Below are positions 1-7,615 of a stretch of 40,048 nt of DNA, piece by piece; position 1 is the first letter of the stretch, and each line of letters begins with the position of its first letter. Position numbers and translations under genes: made by a program. The stretch covers positions 1 through 40,048 of the forward strand of contig JAJEAD010000010.1 of NCBI GenBank assembly GCA_022824305.1, given 5' to 3'. Source of the stretch: Gammaproteobacteria bacterium. Its GTDB lineage: Bacteria; Pseudomonadota; Gammaproteobacteria; HK1. Under the pieces are notes generated by a model. It was not told where the DNA came from. It saw only the letters and a program-made list of their open reading frames with translations, and made no database searches.

Positions 1-1395
1 TTTCTGGTCGGCTTCCGGATGATGGGAGACGAGCTCAAGGAGGGCGGGCTCGACCAGGAGGACTGCCTGGCGCTTGCGAAGATCTACGCGGACACCGGGA
101 TGTGCGACTTCCTGAACGTGGTCGCGGGCCAGGTGGGAGACGAGCGCGGACTCTCGCTCTCCATTCCGAGCATGGCGGGACCGCGGGCCCCCTTCGTGCA
201 CATCGCGGCGCGGATGAAGCGGGAGACCGGGCTCGCGGTCTTCCATGCGACCCGCATCATGGACCTTCCGACCGCCGAGCACTGCGTGCGCGAGGGGCTC
301 GTCGACATGATCGCGATGACCCGTGCCCACATGGCGGACCCGCACATCGTCGCGAAGATGATGCGGGGCGAGGAAGAGCGGATCCGGCCCTGCGTCGGCG
401 CCGGCTATTGCATCGACCGCATCTACGTCGGGGGCGACGCCCTGTGCCTCCACAACCCCGCGACCGGCCGCGAACGAACGATGCCGCACGTCGTCCGGCC
501 GGGCGACGGCCCGCGGCGCAAGGTGGTCGTGGTGGGGGCCGGTCCGGCGGGACTCGAGGCGGCCCGAGTATCGGCGCTGCGCGGCCACGAGGTCGTCGTC
601 TTCGAGGCGGCGAGCGAGCCCGGGGGGCAGATCGTGCTCGCGGCGCGCGCGACCTGGCGAAAGGAGCTGCTCGGCATCGCCGAGTGGCTGGCATCGGAAG
701 TCGAGCACCTCGGCGTCGCGGTGCACCTCAACCGCTACGCGGAGGCCGCCGACGTGCTCGCGGAACGCCCGGACGTCGTCGTCACCGCCACCGGAGGCCT
801 GCCGAACCTCGAACGGGTGGCGGGGGCGGAGCACGCCGTCAGCGTGTGGGACGTGCTCGGGGGGCAGGTCGAGCCCGGCGCCGAGGTGCTCGTCTTCGAC
901 GACCACGGCGACCACCAGGCCCCGAGCGCGGCGGAGTTCCTCGCCGCGCGCGGCTCCGCGGTCGAGCTCGTGACCCCGGACCGCATGAGCGCGCACGAGA
1001 TCGGCGCCACCAACTTCCCGGCGTACCTGGAGAGCTTCTACTCCAAGGGGGTGCGCCTGACCCCGGACCACCGCCTGCGCCGGGTCGAGCGCGAAGGCAA
1101 CCGCCTGCGCGCGGTGATCCGCAACGAGTACAGCGACGTGGACGAGGAGCGGCACGTCGACCAGGTCGTGGTCGAGCACGGCACCCTGCCCGCGGCGGAG
1201 CTCTTCCACGCCCTCGCTTCGCACGCCCGCAACGAGGGAGAGCTCGACATCGAAGCGCTCATCGCGGGCCGTCCCCAGGAGATCGCCACCAACGAGGACG
1301 GCGAGTTCATGCTCTTCCGGGTCGGCGACGCGGTGGCGAGCCGCAACATCCACGCCGCCATCTACGACTCCCTGCGCCTGTGCAAGGAGTTCTGA
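1..1395 (+). CDS. Old Yellow Enzyme-type NADH:flavin oxidoreductase, 5'-truncated
   Basis: This is the C-terminal part of a two-domain flavoprotein of the 2,4-dienoyl-CoA reductase / trimethylamine dehydrogenase type. These enzymes carry FMN in a TIM barrel, usually a 4Fe-4S cluster, and an FAD/NAD-binding tail. The frame is open to base 1, so the N-terminal part of the barrel lies outside the window; the first ATG, at 19, is internal. The barrel end covers about the first 115 residues. A Cys-rich segment follows, with Cys codons at 391, 409 and 445, then a dinucleotide-binding GAGPAG motif near base 535. Family members are usually close to 670 residues, and 464 are visible here. The position of the second cluster Cys is Ala (codon 400), so the cluster may be altered. 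The natural substrate cannot be told from sequence; oxidative demethylation or enoate reduction are both possible. The end at the stop codon is clear. Confidence 0.88.
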   Translation, partial: FLVGFRMMGDELKEGGLDQEDCLALAKIYADTGMCDFLNVVAGQVGDERGLSLSIPSMAGPRAPFVHIAARMKRETGLAVFHATRIMDLPTAEHCVREGLVDMIAMTRAHMADPHIVAKMMRGEEERIRPCVGAGYCIDRIYVGGDALCLHNPATGRERTMPHVVRPGDGPRRKVVVVGAGPAGLEAARVSALRGHEVVVFEAASEPGGQIVLAARATWRKELLGIAEWLASEVEHLGVAVHLNRYAEAADVLAERPDVVVTATGGLPNLERVAGAEHAVSVWDVLGGQVEPGAEVLVFDDHGDHQAPSAAEFLAARGSAVELVTPDRMSAHEIGATNFPAYLESFYSKGVRLTPDHRLRRVEREGNRLRAVIRNEYSDVDEERHVDQVVVEHGTLPAAELFHALASHARNEGELDIEALIAGRPQEIATNEDGEFMLFRVGDAVASRNIHAAIYDSLRLCKEF

Positions 1396-1523
1396 GGATT
1401 CAACCCCCAAGGGGGCGACGGCGGCCGGATCCTCCAGACTCCGGGGCTCAGGACGCCGGAGGGCAACGTGCCGGGTGGATTGCTCTTACGTCCCGGTGCC
1501 CGAGATTCCGAAACCGCCGAGCG

Positions 1524-1865
1524 TCAGGACGATGGCGCGCCGGCCGTTTCCCGGAGCGCCTGCACGATCCACGAGTTGATGCTCACGCCCCTCGCCGCCG
1601 CGGCCGCCGCGACGGCGGCATGGAGCTCCGAGCCGAGGCGCACGTTCAACCTTCCGGAGAAGGGTGGCTTTGGCTCGACCCCGTCTTCCTCGCACCAGGC
1701 AAGGTACTCGTCGATGGAACGCTCGAACTCCCGGCGGAGCACCTTCGCATCCGTTGCCTCGAAGGTAGCGATCGGATACGCCCCGCTGTTCACGACCCGT
1801 CCGTGCAGAATGTCGGCGGAGTCGTCAAACTCCACCGCCGCCAGGTAACCCTTGTACTCCATCAT
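1524..1865 (-). CDS. hicB: HicB-family antitoxin
   Basis: HicB antitoxins bind and neutralise the HicA RNase and repress their own operon. The 113-residue protein opens with the HicB-like fold (MEYKGYLAAVEFDDSAD, with a later FEATD stretch). It ends in a ribbon-helix-helix-like DNA-binding part (SGRLNVRLGSELHAAV, then RGVSINSWI). Its ATG overlaps the stop of hicA by four bases (ATGA, 1862-1865), a translational coupling typical of hicAB operons. Toxin first and antitoxin second is the usual order for this family. Nothing looks broken, so the pair is probably functional. The call rests on motif recognition and on the neighbouring gene. Confidence 0.87.
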   Translation of the reverse strand: MMEYKGYLAAVEFDDSADILHGRVVNSGAYPIATFEATDAKVLRREFERSIDEYLAWCEEDGVEPKPPFSGRLNVRLGSELHAAVAAAAAARGVSINSWIVQALRETAGAPSS

Positions 1866-2116
1866 GGCGCGAGCCCTGCCGCTCTCAGAAACGCCGCGAC
1901 ATCTCGCAGGGTCGCCCGGCCCACGACCGGCCCCGGATGAGGCCGGTGGACCACGATCCTCTCTCCGTCCTTCATCAGCCCGACCCGCGACCCCGCTCGC
2001 TCGACGACTTCGACTCCGCTGGCTCTGAGCATGGCTTCAATGTCCTTCCACCGAAGATCCGATGGCGTCGGCGTCGAGAGCACTCGTGCCAGGGTCTTGC
2101 GGTGCTTGCCCCTCAT
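1862..2116 (-). CDS. hicA: HicA-family mRNA interferase toxin
   Basis: HicA toxins are small double-stranded-RNA-binding-fold proteins that cleave mRNA and arrest growth until HicB neutralises them. This 84-residue protein shows the pattern W-(about 20)-G...ERAGSRVGL...HRPHP, followed by a C-terminal helix (RDVAAFLRAAG). The frequent GSH motif is GSR here, and the histidines sit in HRPHP, as in a recognisable HicA subgroup. I infer that one of these histidines is catalytic. The ATG at 2116 lies next to a candidate promoter and operator at 2125-2157. The gene overlaps hicB by four bases. It is a normal-length stabilisation or stress module. Confidence 0.85.
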   Translation of the reverse strand: MRGKHRKTLARVLSTPTPSDLRWKDIEAMLRASGVEVVERAGSRVGLMKDGERIVVHRPHPGPVVGRATLRDVAAFLRAAGLAP

Positions 2117-2124
2117 GGCGCTTC

Positions 2125-2157
2125 AATGTAGCAGCATGATAGTACCAGCCAAGGTAC
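2125..2157 (-). promoter_or_regulatory. Candidate hicAB promoter with overlapping operator
   Basis: On the minus strand TTGGCT (2147-2152) and TACATT (2125-2130) are 16 bases apart, a plausible -35/-10 pair in front of hicA. The -35 box is framed exactly by the inverted repeat GTACC-N6-GGTAC (2142-2157). An operator there would let the HicB repressor block the -35 element. The transcription start would lie only a few bases before the hicA ATG. The assignment is inferred from pattern alone. Confidence 0.32.
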
Positions 2158-2280
2158 CGCCACAGAGAATCCGCGTCTTCGCATCCAATCCGGGCGGAAA
2201 CCCCGTTGTCTGCGAGCATGTCGCCCGATGAACGCAAGCACCTGCCGCCGTGATCGCCGCCGGCACGAGCGCGGGGCACC

Positions 2281-3567
2281 GTGAGCAGCCCCGATAGTGT
2301 CGATGTCGTCGTTGTCGGCGCCGGCATTGCCGGTCTGACGGCAGCTCACCGTCTGGTCGAGAAGGGTCGATCGGTTGCCGTGCTCGAGGCCCGCGAGCGG
2401 GTCGGCGGGAGACTCTTCGGCTTCACGGTAGGCGAGCGCGTCGTGCAGCTCGGCGGGCGGTGGACCGGCCCCGGGCAGGATCGCGTCAAGCGCCTGGCCC
2501 TGGAGCTCGGTGTCGATGTTCGTCCGCTTCAGGTCGCCACCGACGCCGCCCGCCAACGCGGCCATGGCCTCGACATCGAGTCGGCGGTCCGGGTCATGGA
2601 CGCACTGGGGGCTCAGGTTCCCCTCGATGCGCCCTGGGCCGCGCCCGATGCCGCCCGCTTCGACAGCCAGACGCTCGCGACCTGGCTCGGTCAGACGTGG
2701 CACCGCGAGACCGCGTCAGCGCTCGCCGACATGCTCGCCGGCTTCCTGCCCGAGCCCCAGGAATGCTCGCTGCTTCACGCCCTGACCTACCTGAAGTCCA
2801 ACGGCGGCTTCGCGCACATCCTGGGCCTCGACGGCCCGCCTCACGACAGCGAGGTCTTCACCCAGGGAGCCCATGCCCTGACCGATCGTCTGGCCGACCG
2901 GCTTGGCGACCGCATCCGCCTGTCGTCGCCGGTTCACGCCGTCCGCCAGGACCAAGACGGCGCGGTGGTCGAGACGGGCCGCGCTGCCGTCTCTGCGCGC
3001 CACGCCATCGTCGCCGTGCCACCGGTGCTTGCCGGACGGATTAGTTACGAGCCGGCGATGTCACCGGAGCGCGACTACCTGACCCAGCGCATGCCGATCC
3101 GGGGGAAGTACGCCATCGCCGCACTCTACGACGAGCCCTTCTGGCGGGCCGAGGGCGGCGGCGGCACCGTGGCGACAGACAATGTCTACGCCTGGGACGA
3201 AGGCGGCGACGAACAGCCGGCCTGCATCAGCGCGTTGATGTCGATGCCGCGTTCACGCGAACTCCAGGCCATGACCCCCGACCGGCGCCGTCGCGCGGTG
3301 CTCGACGACATCGCAGCGGGCCTGGGACCGAGGGCCTGCGATGCCACCGACTTTCATGAGGTCCACTGGGCCGGCGAGGCGTGGAGTCGAGGTTGCAACA
3401 GCTATCTCGTACCCGGCGCCTGGACCAGGTACGGCCGGGCGTTGCGGCCCCCGGTATGTCGCCTCCACTGGGCGGGGGCGGAGTACGCGTCCGTCTTCAT
3501 CGGCCAGATGGAGGGGGCCGTGCGCAGCGCCGAGCTGGCGGTCGAGGCAATCATCGGCGACGGCTGA
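2281..3567 (+). CDS. Flavin-containing amine oxidase (FAD-dependent)
   Basis: The 428-residue protein belongs to the monoamine/polyamine oxidase family, which oxidises amines to imines with FAD and oxygen. An N-terminal Rossmann motif (VVVVGAGIAGLTAAHRL) leads into an adenine-binding LEARERVGGR segment. A second FAD contact lies near the C-terminus (HWAGAEYASVFIGQMEGAV), the family's closing signature. The length is typical. The start is GTG at 2281, only nine residues before the FAD motif; upstream of it no better start is visible. There is no signal peptide, so a cytoplasmic enzyme is expected. It is divergent from hicA across a 164-bp gap. The substrate is unknown, and I see no covalent-FAD Cys of the mammalian MAO type. 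Confidence 0.88.
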   Translation: MSSPDSVDVVVVGAGIAGLTAAHRLVEKGRSVAVLEARERVGGRLFGFTVGERVVQLGGRWTGPGQDRVKRLALELGVDVRPLQVATDAARQRGHGLDIESAVRVMDALGAQVPLDAPWAAPDAARFDSQTLATWLGQTWHRETASALADMLAGFLPEPQECSLLHALTYLKSNGGFAHILGLDGPPHDSEVFTQGAHALTDRLADRLGDRIRLSSPVHAVRQDQDGAVVETGRAAVSARHAIVAVPPVLAGRISYEPAMSPERDYLTQRMPIRGKYAIAALYDEPFWRAEGGGGTVATDNVYAWDEGGDEQPACISALMSMPRSRELQAMTPDRRRRAVLDDIAAGLGPRACDATDFHEVHWAGEAWSRGCNSYLVPGAWTRYGRALRPPVCRLHWAGAEYASVFIGQMEGAVRSAELAVEAIIGDG

Positions 3568-3685
3568 CAATCCACAGGGACAGCGACCCGAACCGCTCCC
3601 GGACGAGCGCGCGTGATCGAGCGCAGCGGCGCTGCGGGGCATGCCGGCCCTCGTCCGGTCCTCCGCCGGACTCGCCGAACGCCGT

Positions 3686-5161
3686 TCAGCAGGCCGGCGT
3701 CCAGTCCTCTCCCCACACTTCACGCCACAGGAAGGGCCGGGTGGAGTTGGATTTCACGGTCCCGCCCCGCCAGAGGTCCCACCGGGCATCCGAGTACCGG
3801 GAGAAGAAGGCGTCGATCCGGGCCGACAGCTCCGCGAAGTCAGCCCGGTGCGCCGGGTCCTTCGCGACGTTTCGACGTTCGTCCGGATCGGACTCGAGGT
3901 CGTAGAGCTCGTCCTCGAAGCCGTAGGGCGTGGGCCCGAAACGGCGCATGAGCAACCACCGGCGGGTTCGGATCGCGCGTGTCTCCTCCTGCTCCATGAA
4001 GACCGCATCATCCCGGTGAAGGTCGGTGCCCTCGATCAGCGGCCGCACGCTTCGACCGGAGCTCCTGGCTCGCGGCGGCGGCGGCAGGCCTGCGTAGTCC
4101 CGTATCGTCGCGAAGATGTCCGTCGTGCCCACCAGGGCGTCTTCGACGCGTGGGCCCTCCTCGCTCCCCGGAGGCTTGACGATCAGCGGAATGTGATTGG
4201 CCTGGCGATGCATGTTCGAGGGCCAGGTGTCTTCCCCGTGTCCCCAGAAGCCGTGCTCGCCCAGCGACATGCCATGGTCGGACGTATAGACGACGAGCGT
4301 GTTCTCCAGGAGCCGGCACCGCCGCAGGGCGTCGAGCACGCGTCCCACCCCGTCGTCCACCAGGCTCATCTGCGAGTAGTAGTTTCGCAGGGTGGGCAGA
4401 TCGTTCGGGATGCACGCGAGCTGCCGGTAGAACCCGGGATCGTCGTCGGGCATCTCGCGCTGCCGCACGAGAATCCAGTCGATGAGCTCGCGGCTCAGGC
4501 CCTCCCGCGGCACCGAATCGAATCGCGTCTCGTCGTACAGGCGCGCAAACTGATTCCGGGACTCGCCCTTTACCGACGGCCAATGACCGTACGGCGCCGG
4601 ATAGGTCAGGAAGAGAAAGAAGGGTCTGTGCGGATCCGCAGCCCGCCGGTCGATGTAGTCGACCGCCCGCTCGGTGAAGAAATCCACCGAGTGGCCCGGA
4701 TAGCGAATCGTCTCGCCGTTGACGTGCATCTGATTGTCGTAGAAGGAAAGGATGTGGCCGGTCTGAAGCGTTACCCATTCCTTGAATCCGTTCTGCGCCC
4801 GGTCGACCAGGCCGAGGTGGTACTTTCCGATCAACGCCGTCTCGTAACCCTCCCCGGAAAGACTCTCGGGCAGGGTCTCGAACTCCTCCAGCGCGTTCCA
4901 GCCCGACGGCCAGTTCCCCACCTCGCCGTCATCGAGCCAGGTATGGACGCCGTGCTGGGACGGCATGAGGCCCGTCAGCACCGAAGCCCGGCACGGGGAG
5001 CACATGGCATTCGCGCAGAACGCCTCGCTGAAGCGAACCCCGCCGGCCGCCAGCCCATCGAGGTGGGGAGTATGGATTTCGCTGTTGCCCGCACAACCGA
5101 GCATGCCGGCGGGCTGGTTGTCGACGAAGATGAGGACGATGTTCGGCGCGAGACGAGCCAT
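3686..5161 (-). CDS. Type I sulfatase (arylsulfatase/choline-sulfatase-like)
   Basis: This enzyme would hydrolyse sulfate esters using a formylglycine made from Cys54 in the signature CSPCRASVLTG (C-x-P-x-R-x4-TG). The N-terminal metal motif IVLIFVDNQ and a later DHGMSLGEHG metal/active-site motif are present. The C-terminal region (EDELYDLESDPDERRNVA) is the usual sulfatase tail. I chose ATG at 5161 (491 residues), close to the core strand; a TTG at 5197 would add 12 residues but its purine-rich stretch directly abuts the start. No signal peptide is visible, so the protein is probably cytoplasmic. No formylglycine-generating enzyme lies in this window, so maturation must be supplied from elsewhere in the genome. 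It converges on the amine oxidase. Confidence 0.9.
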   Translation of the reverse strand: MARLAPNIVLIFVDNQPAGMLGCAGNSEIHTPHLDGLAAGGVRFSEAFCANAMCSPCRASVLTGLMPSQHGVHTWLDDGEVGNWPSGWNALEEFETLPESLSGEGYETALIGKYHLGLVDRAQNGFKEWVTLQTGHILSFYDNQMHVNGETIRYPGHSVDFFTERAVDYIDRRAADPHRPFFLFLTYPAPYGHWPSVKGESRNQFARLYDETRFDSVPREGLSRELIDWILVRQREMPDDDPGFYRQLACIPNDLPTLRNYYSQMSLVDDGVGRVLDALRRCRLLENTLVVYTSDHGMSLGEHGFWGHGEDTWPSNMHRQANHIPLIVKPPGSEEGPRVEDALVGTTDIFATIRDYAGLPPPPRARSSGRSVRPLIEGTDLHRDDAVFMEQEETRAIRTRRWLLMRRFGPTPYGFEDELYDLESDPDERRNVAKDPAHRADFAELSARIDAFFSRYSDARWDLWRGGTVKSNSTRPFLWREVWGEDWTPAC

Positions 5162-5337
5162 GCGAGCCTGTCTAGCCGTCGCGGACAGTCGCGTCAACTC
5201 CCAGCCGGACCGGGCACGGACTCGGTGACGCGCAGCTCACGCCGTCGGAACGGCCTCCGGTGTTGCACCCCACCTCGATGAATTCGAATATATGGGACCG
5301 TATGTGCGATTGCAGCAATTCTCGTTTTGGCCCCTAA

Positions 5338-5595
5338 TCTCTCTGTCAGGCACAGGAGGTCTCGCCATTCCGACTCGCTCCGAGCCCAATCGGCCACCGC
5401 TGCCGTCTCGAGAAGCGGGCGGGCGGGCACGATGAGAATTGCTGGTGCGATGGGAAGCTCGTGGCCGAGAGCGGTATCGAGAATCGGCATCTGCTGACTT
5501 TCCACCCGCTGGTGACCGATGGTGCATCGCGTAGCGATCAATCGATGATGAAAGGCGACGGCGAAGTGTTCTTCAACTGCGGAGCGGCCTCCTGA
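5338..5595 (+). other. Open frame ending in TGATG overlap; possible gene remnant in a 433-bp gap
   Basis: The stretch between the sulfatase start (5161) and the hydratase start (5595) has no convincing gene and is locally less GC-rich (for example around 5280-5340). One plus-strand frame runs open from 5338 to a TGA at 5593-5595 that overlaps the ATG of the next gene (TGATG), as translationally coupled genes do. Its last 40 codons read like protein (RHLLTFHPLVTDGASRS, then EVFFNCGAAS), but no start codon with a ribosome site is visible and I recognise no family. It may be the tail of a decayed upstream gene, or chance. Confidence 0.3.
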
Positions 5596-6377
5596 TGCAC
5601 GCATCGGCGGTGGAGCGGGCGGCCCGGGCGCTCTACGCGGCACGAAGCGATCGTGTCCGCATCGACGGGCTGCCCGAATCGTGCCGGCCGCCCACGCTCG
5701 AAGACGCCTATCGGATTCAGGACCGCTTGATCGCCTTGCTGGGCGAGCCGATCGGCGGGTGGAAGATTGGCGCGACGAGCCAGAAGGCGCGCGATTTCGT
5801 CGGCATCAGCGACGCGTCTCTGCGTGCCCGCATGCTTGGCGTGAACTGCTACGAGCACCCCGCCGCGCTCGGGGAGCATTTCTTCTTCATGCGTGCGATC
5901 GAGTGCGAGTTCGCGTTCACCCTGGGACGCGACCTGGAACCGAGCGCGGCTCCCTTCGACGAAGACGCGGTGCTCGACGCCATCGAGGACATGCATCCCG
6001 CCATCGAGATCTCCGATTCACGCTACACCGACTGGACCGGGGTGGGCGGGCCGGCCCTGGTCGCCGACAACTGCAACGACGGTGCGTTCGTGCGCGGCCC
6101 GCCGGCCGACGGTTGGCGCGGGAGCGATCTGACGCGTCACCAGGTGACCCTCCATGTCGACGACCGGGTGGCGGCCAGGGGCTCGGGTGGCGAGGTCATC
6201 ACCGGTCCCCTCGGGGTCCTGGTCTGGCTCGCCAACGACCTGGCGGCCCGCGGCATGGGGCTCGGCGCCGGACAGGTCGTCACCACCGGGAGCTGCACCG
6301 GGGTGGTGCCGGTCGAGCCCGGCGCCCGGGTGCGGGCCGACTTTGGCAGCTTCGGCGTGGTCGAAGCCGAGTTCTGA
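5595..6377 (+). CDS. 2-keto-4-pentenoate hydratase / fumarylacetoacetase-fold protein
   Basis: The 260-residue protein matches the MhpD/HpcG family. These enzymes hydrate 2-oxo-pent-4-enoate-type dienols in meta-cleavage pathways of aromatic degradation, or decarboxylate related oxo-acids. Family marks are GGWKIGATS near residue 55, the metal-binding acidic motif ECEFAF near residue 100, the HPAIEISDSRY stretch, and a C-terminal GQVVTTGSCTG strand-turn. Length is normal. The ATG overlaps an upstream TGA. The amidohydrolase follows 14 bases downstream on the same strand, so the two probably form an operon in which ring-cleavage products are processed. No dioxygenase is nearby, so the pathway is not settled. 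Confidence 0.87.
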   Translation: MHASAVERAARALYAARSDRVRIDGLPESCRPPTLEDAYRIQDRLIALLGEPIGGWKIGATSQKARDFVGISDASLRARMLGVNCYEHPAALGEHFFFMRAIECEFAFTLGRDLEPSAAPFDEDAVLDAIEDMHPAIEISDSRYTDWTGVGGPALVADNCNDGAFVRGPPADGWRGSDLTRHQVTLHVDDRVAARGSGGEVITGPLGVLVWLANDLAARGMGLGAGQVVTTGSCTGVVPVEPGARVRADFGSFGVVEAEF

Positions 6378-6391
6378 GGGAGCGCGAGCCG

Positions 6392-7525
6392 ATGAAGATC
6401 GAGAAACTGATCTCCGCCGATTCTCACGTGGTCGAGCCACCCGACCTGTGGCAGGAGCGCATGGACGCCAGGTACCGCCACCGCGCCCCGCGCATGATCC
6501 ACGACAACGGAATCGACCGCTGGATCGTCGACGAGAGCATCGCCATCGGATCGACCGGCGCTCCGTCGCAGGCGGGGCGGCGCTACGAGGACAAGGAGTC
6601 GCTCAGCATCGAAGCGGCGTTCGCCGACACCCCGAAGGCGGCCTGGGACCCCGACGCCCGGGTGGCGGCCAGCGATCTGGACGGGGTGAGCGGGGAGGTC
6701 GTGTTTCCCACCATCGCGGTACGCATGGTCGAGACGAGCATCGACAGCGATCTCCTGTCGGCCTGCTTCCGTGCCGCCAACGACTGGATGGCGGACTTCT
6801 GCGGCGCCCACCCCAGGCGCCTGAAGGGCACCTGCCTGCTCAACGTCGACGACATCGCCGAAGCGGTGGCGGAGCTCGAGCGTTGCCTCGGCAAGGGCGC
6901 GGCCGCCGCCTGTATTCCCGCCTATCCCGGCGAGGGGCGTACCTACGATCTGCCCCGTTGCGACCGGCTGTGGGCGGCGGCCCAGGACGCGCGTCTGCCC
7001 ATCGTCATGCACACCGGCTCGTACCGTCCGGGTCCCGGGGTAATCGGCTCCTTTGCCAACGACATCAGCGCCGGCGGCACCTCTTCGTTCCGCGCGAGCG
7101 AAGACTACTGGGCGCGGCGCTCCATCGGCGACATGATGTTCTCCGGGGTATTCGAGCGTTTCCCCGGGTTGAGGGTGGGGGCGGTGGAGTTCGAGCTCGG
7201 CTGGGCGCCTTACTTCATTCAGACCATGGACCGTCACTACGAGGAGCATCGCTACGTGAAGGAGATTCGCTTCCAGGACGAGCGCATGCCCAGTGACTTC
7301 TTTCACGAGAACGTGTTCGTCACCTTCCAGGAAGACGTGGCCGGCATCATGACCCGGCACATCACCGGAGTGGACAACATCATGTGGGGGTCCGACTTCC
7401 CCCACACGGAGTCGACCTGGCCGAGATCGCGCGAGGTGCTGGGCGAGCTGCTCGGGGACGTGCCCGACGACGAGGTGGCCCGGATGACCTACGGCAACGC
7501 GGCCCGGGTGTTCGGGTTCGACTGA
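6392..7525 (+). CDS. Amidohydrolase-2 family metal-dependent hydrolase/decarboxylase
   Basis: The 377-residue protein belongs to the ACMSD/gamma-resorcylate decarboxylase-like amidohydrolase family, a TIM barrel with one metal. It starts with the usual SADSHVVEP (metal ligand near His12), carries the barrel motif PIVMHTGSY, and ends with the signature WGSDFPHTEST. The start at 6392 follows GAGGGAG at 6376-6382 with good spacing. A longer upstream reading is only the antisense-like extension through the hydratase gene and is not used. Members hydrolyse or decarboxylate small cyclic acids. With the hydratase directly upstream, a role in degradation of an aromatic or unsaturated acid is likely but inferred. 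Confidence 0.9.
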   Translation: MKIEKLISADSHVVEPPDLWQERMDARYRHRAPRMIHDNGIDRWIVDESIAIGSTGAPSQAGRRYEDKESLSIEAAFADTPKAAWDPDARVAASDLDGVSGEVVFPTIAVRMVETSIDSDLLSACFRAANDWMADFCGAHPRRLKGTCLLNVDDIAEAVAELERCLGKGAAAACIPAYPGEGRTYDLPRCDRLWAAAQDARLPIVMHTGSYRPGPGVIGSFANDISAGGTSSFRASEDYWARRSIGDMMFSGVFERFPGLRVGAVEFELGWAPYFIQTMDRHYEEHRYVKEIRFQDERMPSDFFHENVFVTFQEDVAGIMTRHITGVDNIMWGSDFPHTESTWPRSREVLGELLGDVPDDEVARMTYGNAARVFGFD

Positions 7526-7567
7526 GCCGCGCCGAAAGGCGGTCGTCGCCGACATTGACGGAGCGAC

Positions 7568-7590
7568 GGCCGGCCCGTTGCGGGCCGGCC
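7568..7590. terminator. GC hairpin between convergent genes
   Basis: A perfect 10-bp stem (GGCCGGCCCG / CGGGCCGGCC) with a 3-base loop lies in the 90-bp gap between the ends of the amidohydrolase and the molybdoenzyme. It has no T-tract, so efficiency is uncertain. It could serve both directions. Confidence 0.5.
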
Positions 7591-7615
7591 CCCGACGCCG
7601 GCGCTGTACCGACTC

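Noticed and set aside
102..1940. A 600-codon plus-strand frame over the flavoprotein and hicB
   Set aside because: It is extremely Arg/Pro/Gly-rich, crosses two recognisable genes on different strands, and has no family signature.
3686..5197. Start of the sulfatase at the upstream TTG (5197)
   Set aside because: The purine-rich stretch directly abuts the TTG with no spacing, and the ATG at 5161 leads straight into the core strand.
5681..6391. Upstream extension of the amidohydrolase frame through the hydratase gene
   Set aside because: The extension is Arg-rich shadow sequence; the start at 6392 has a good ribosome site and begins with the family's usual N-terminus.
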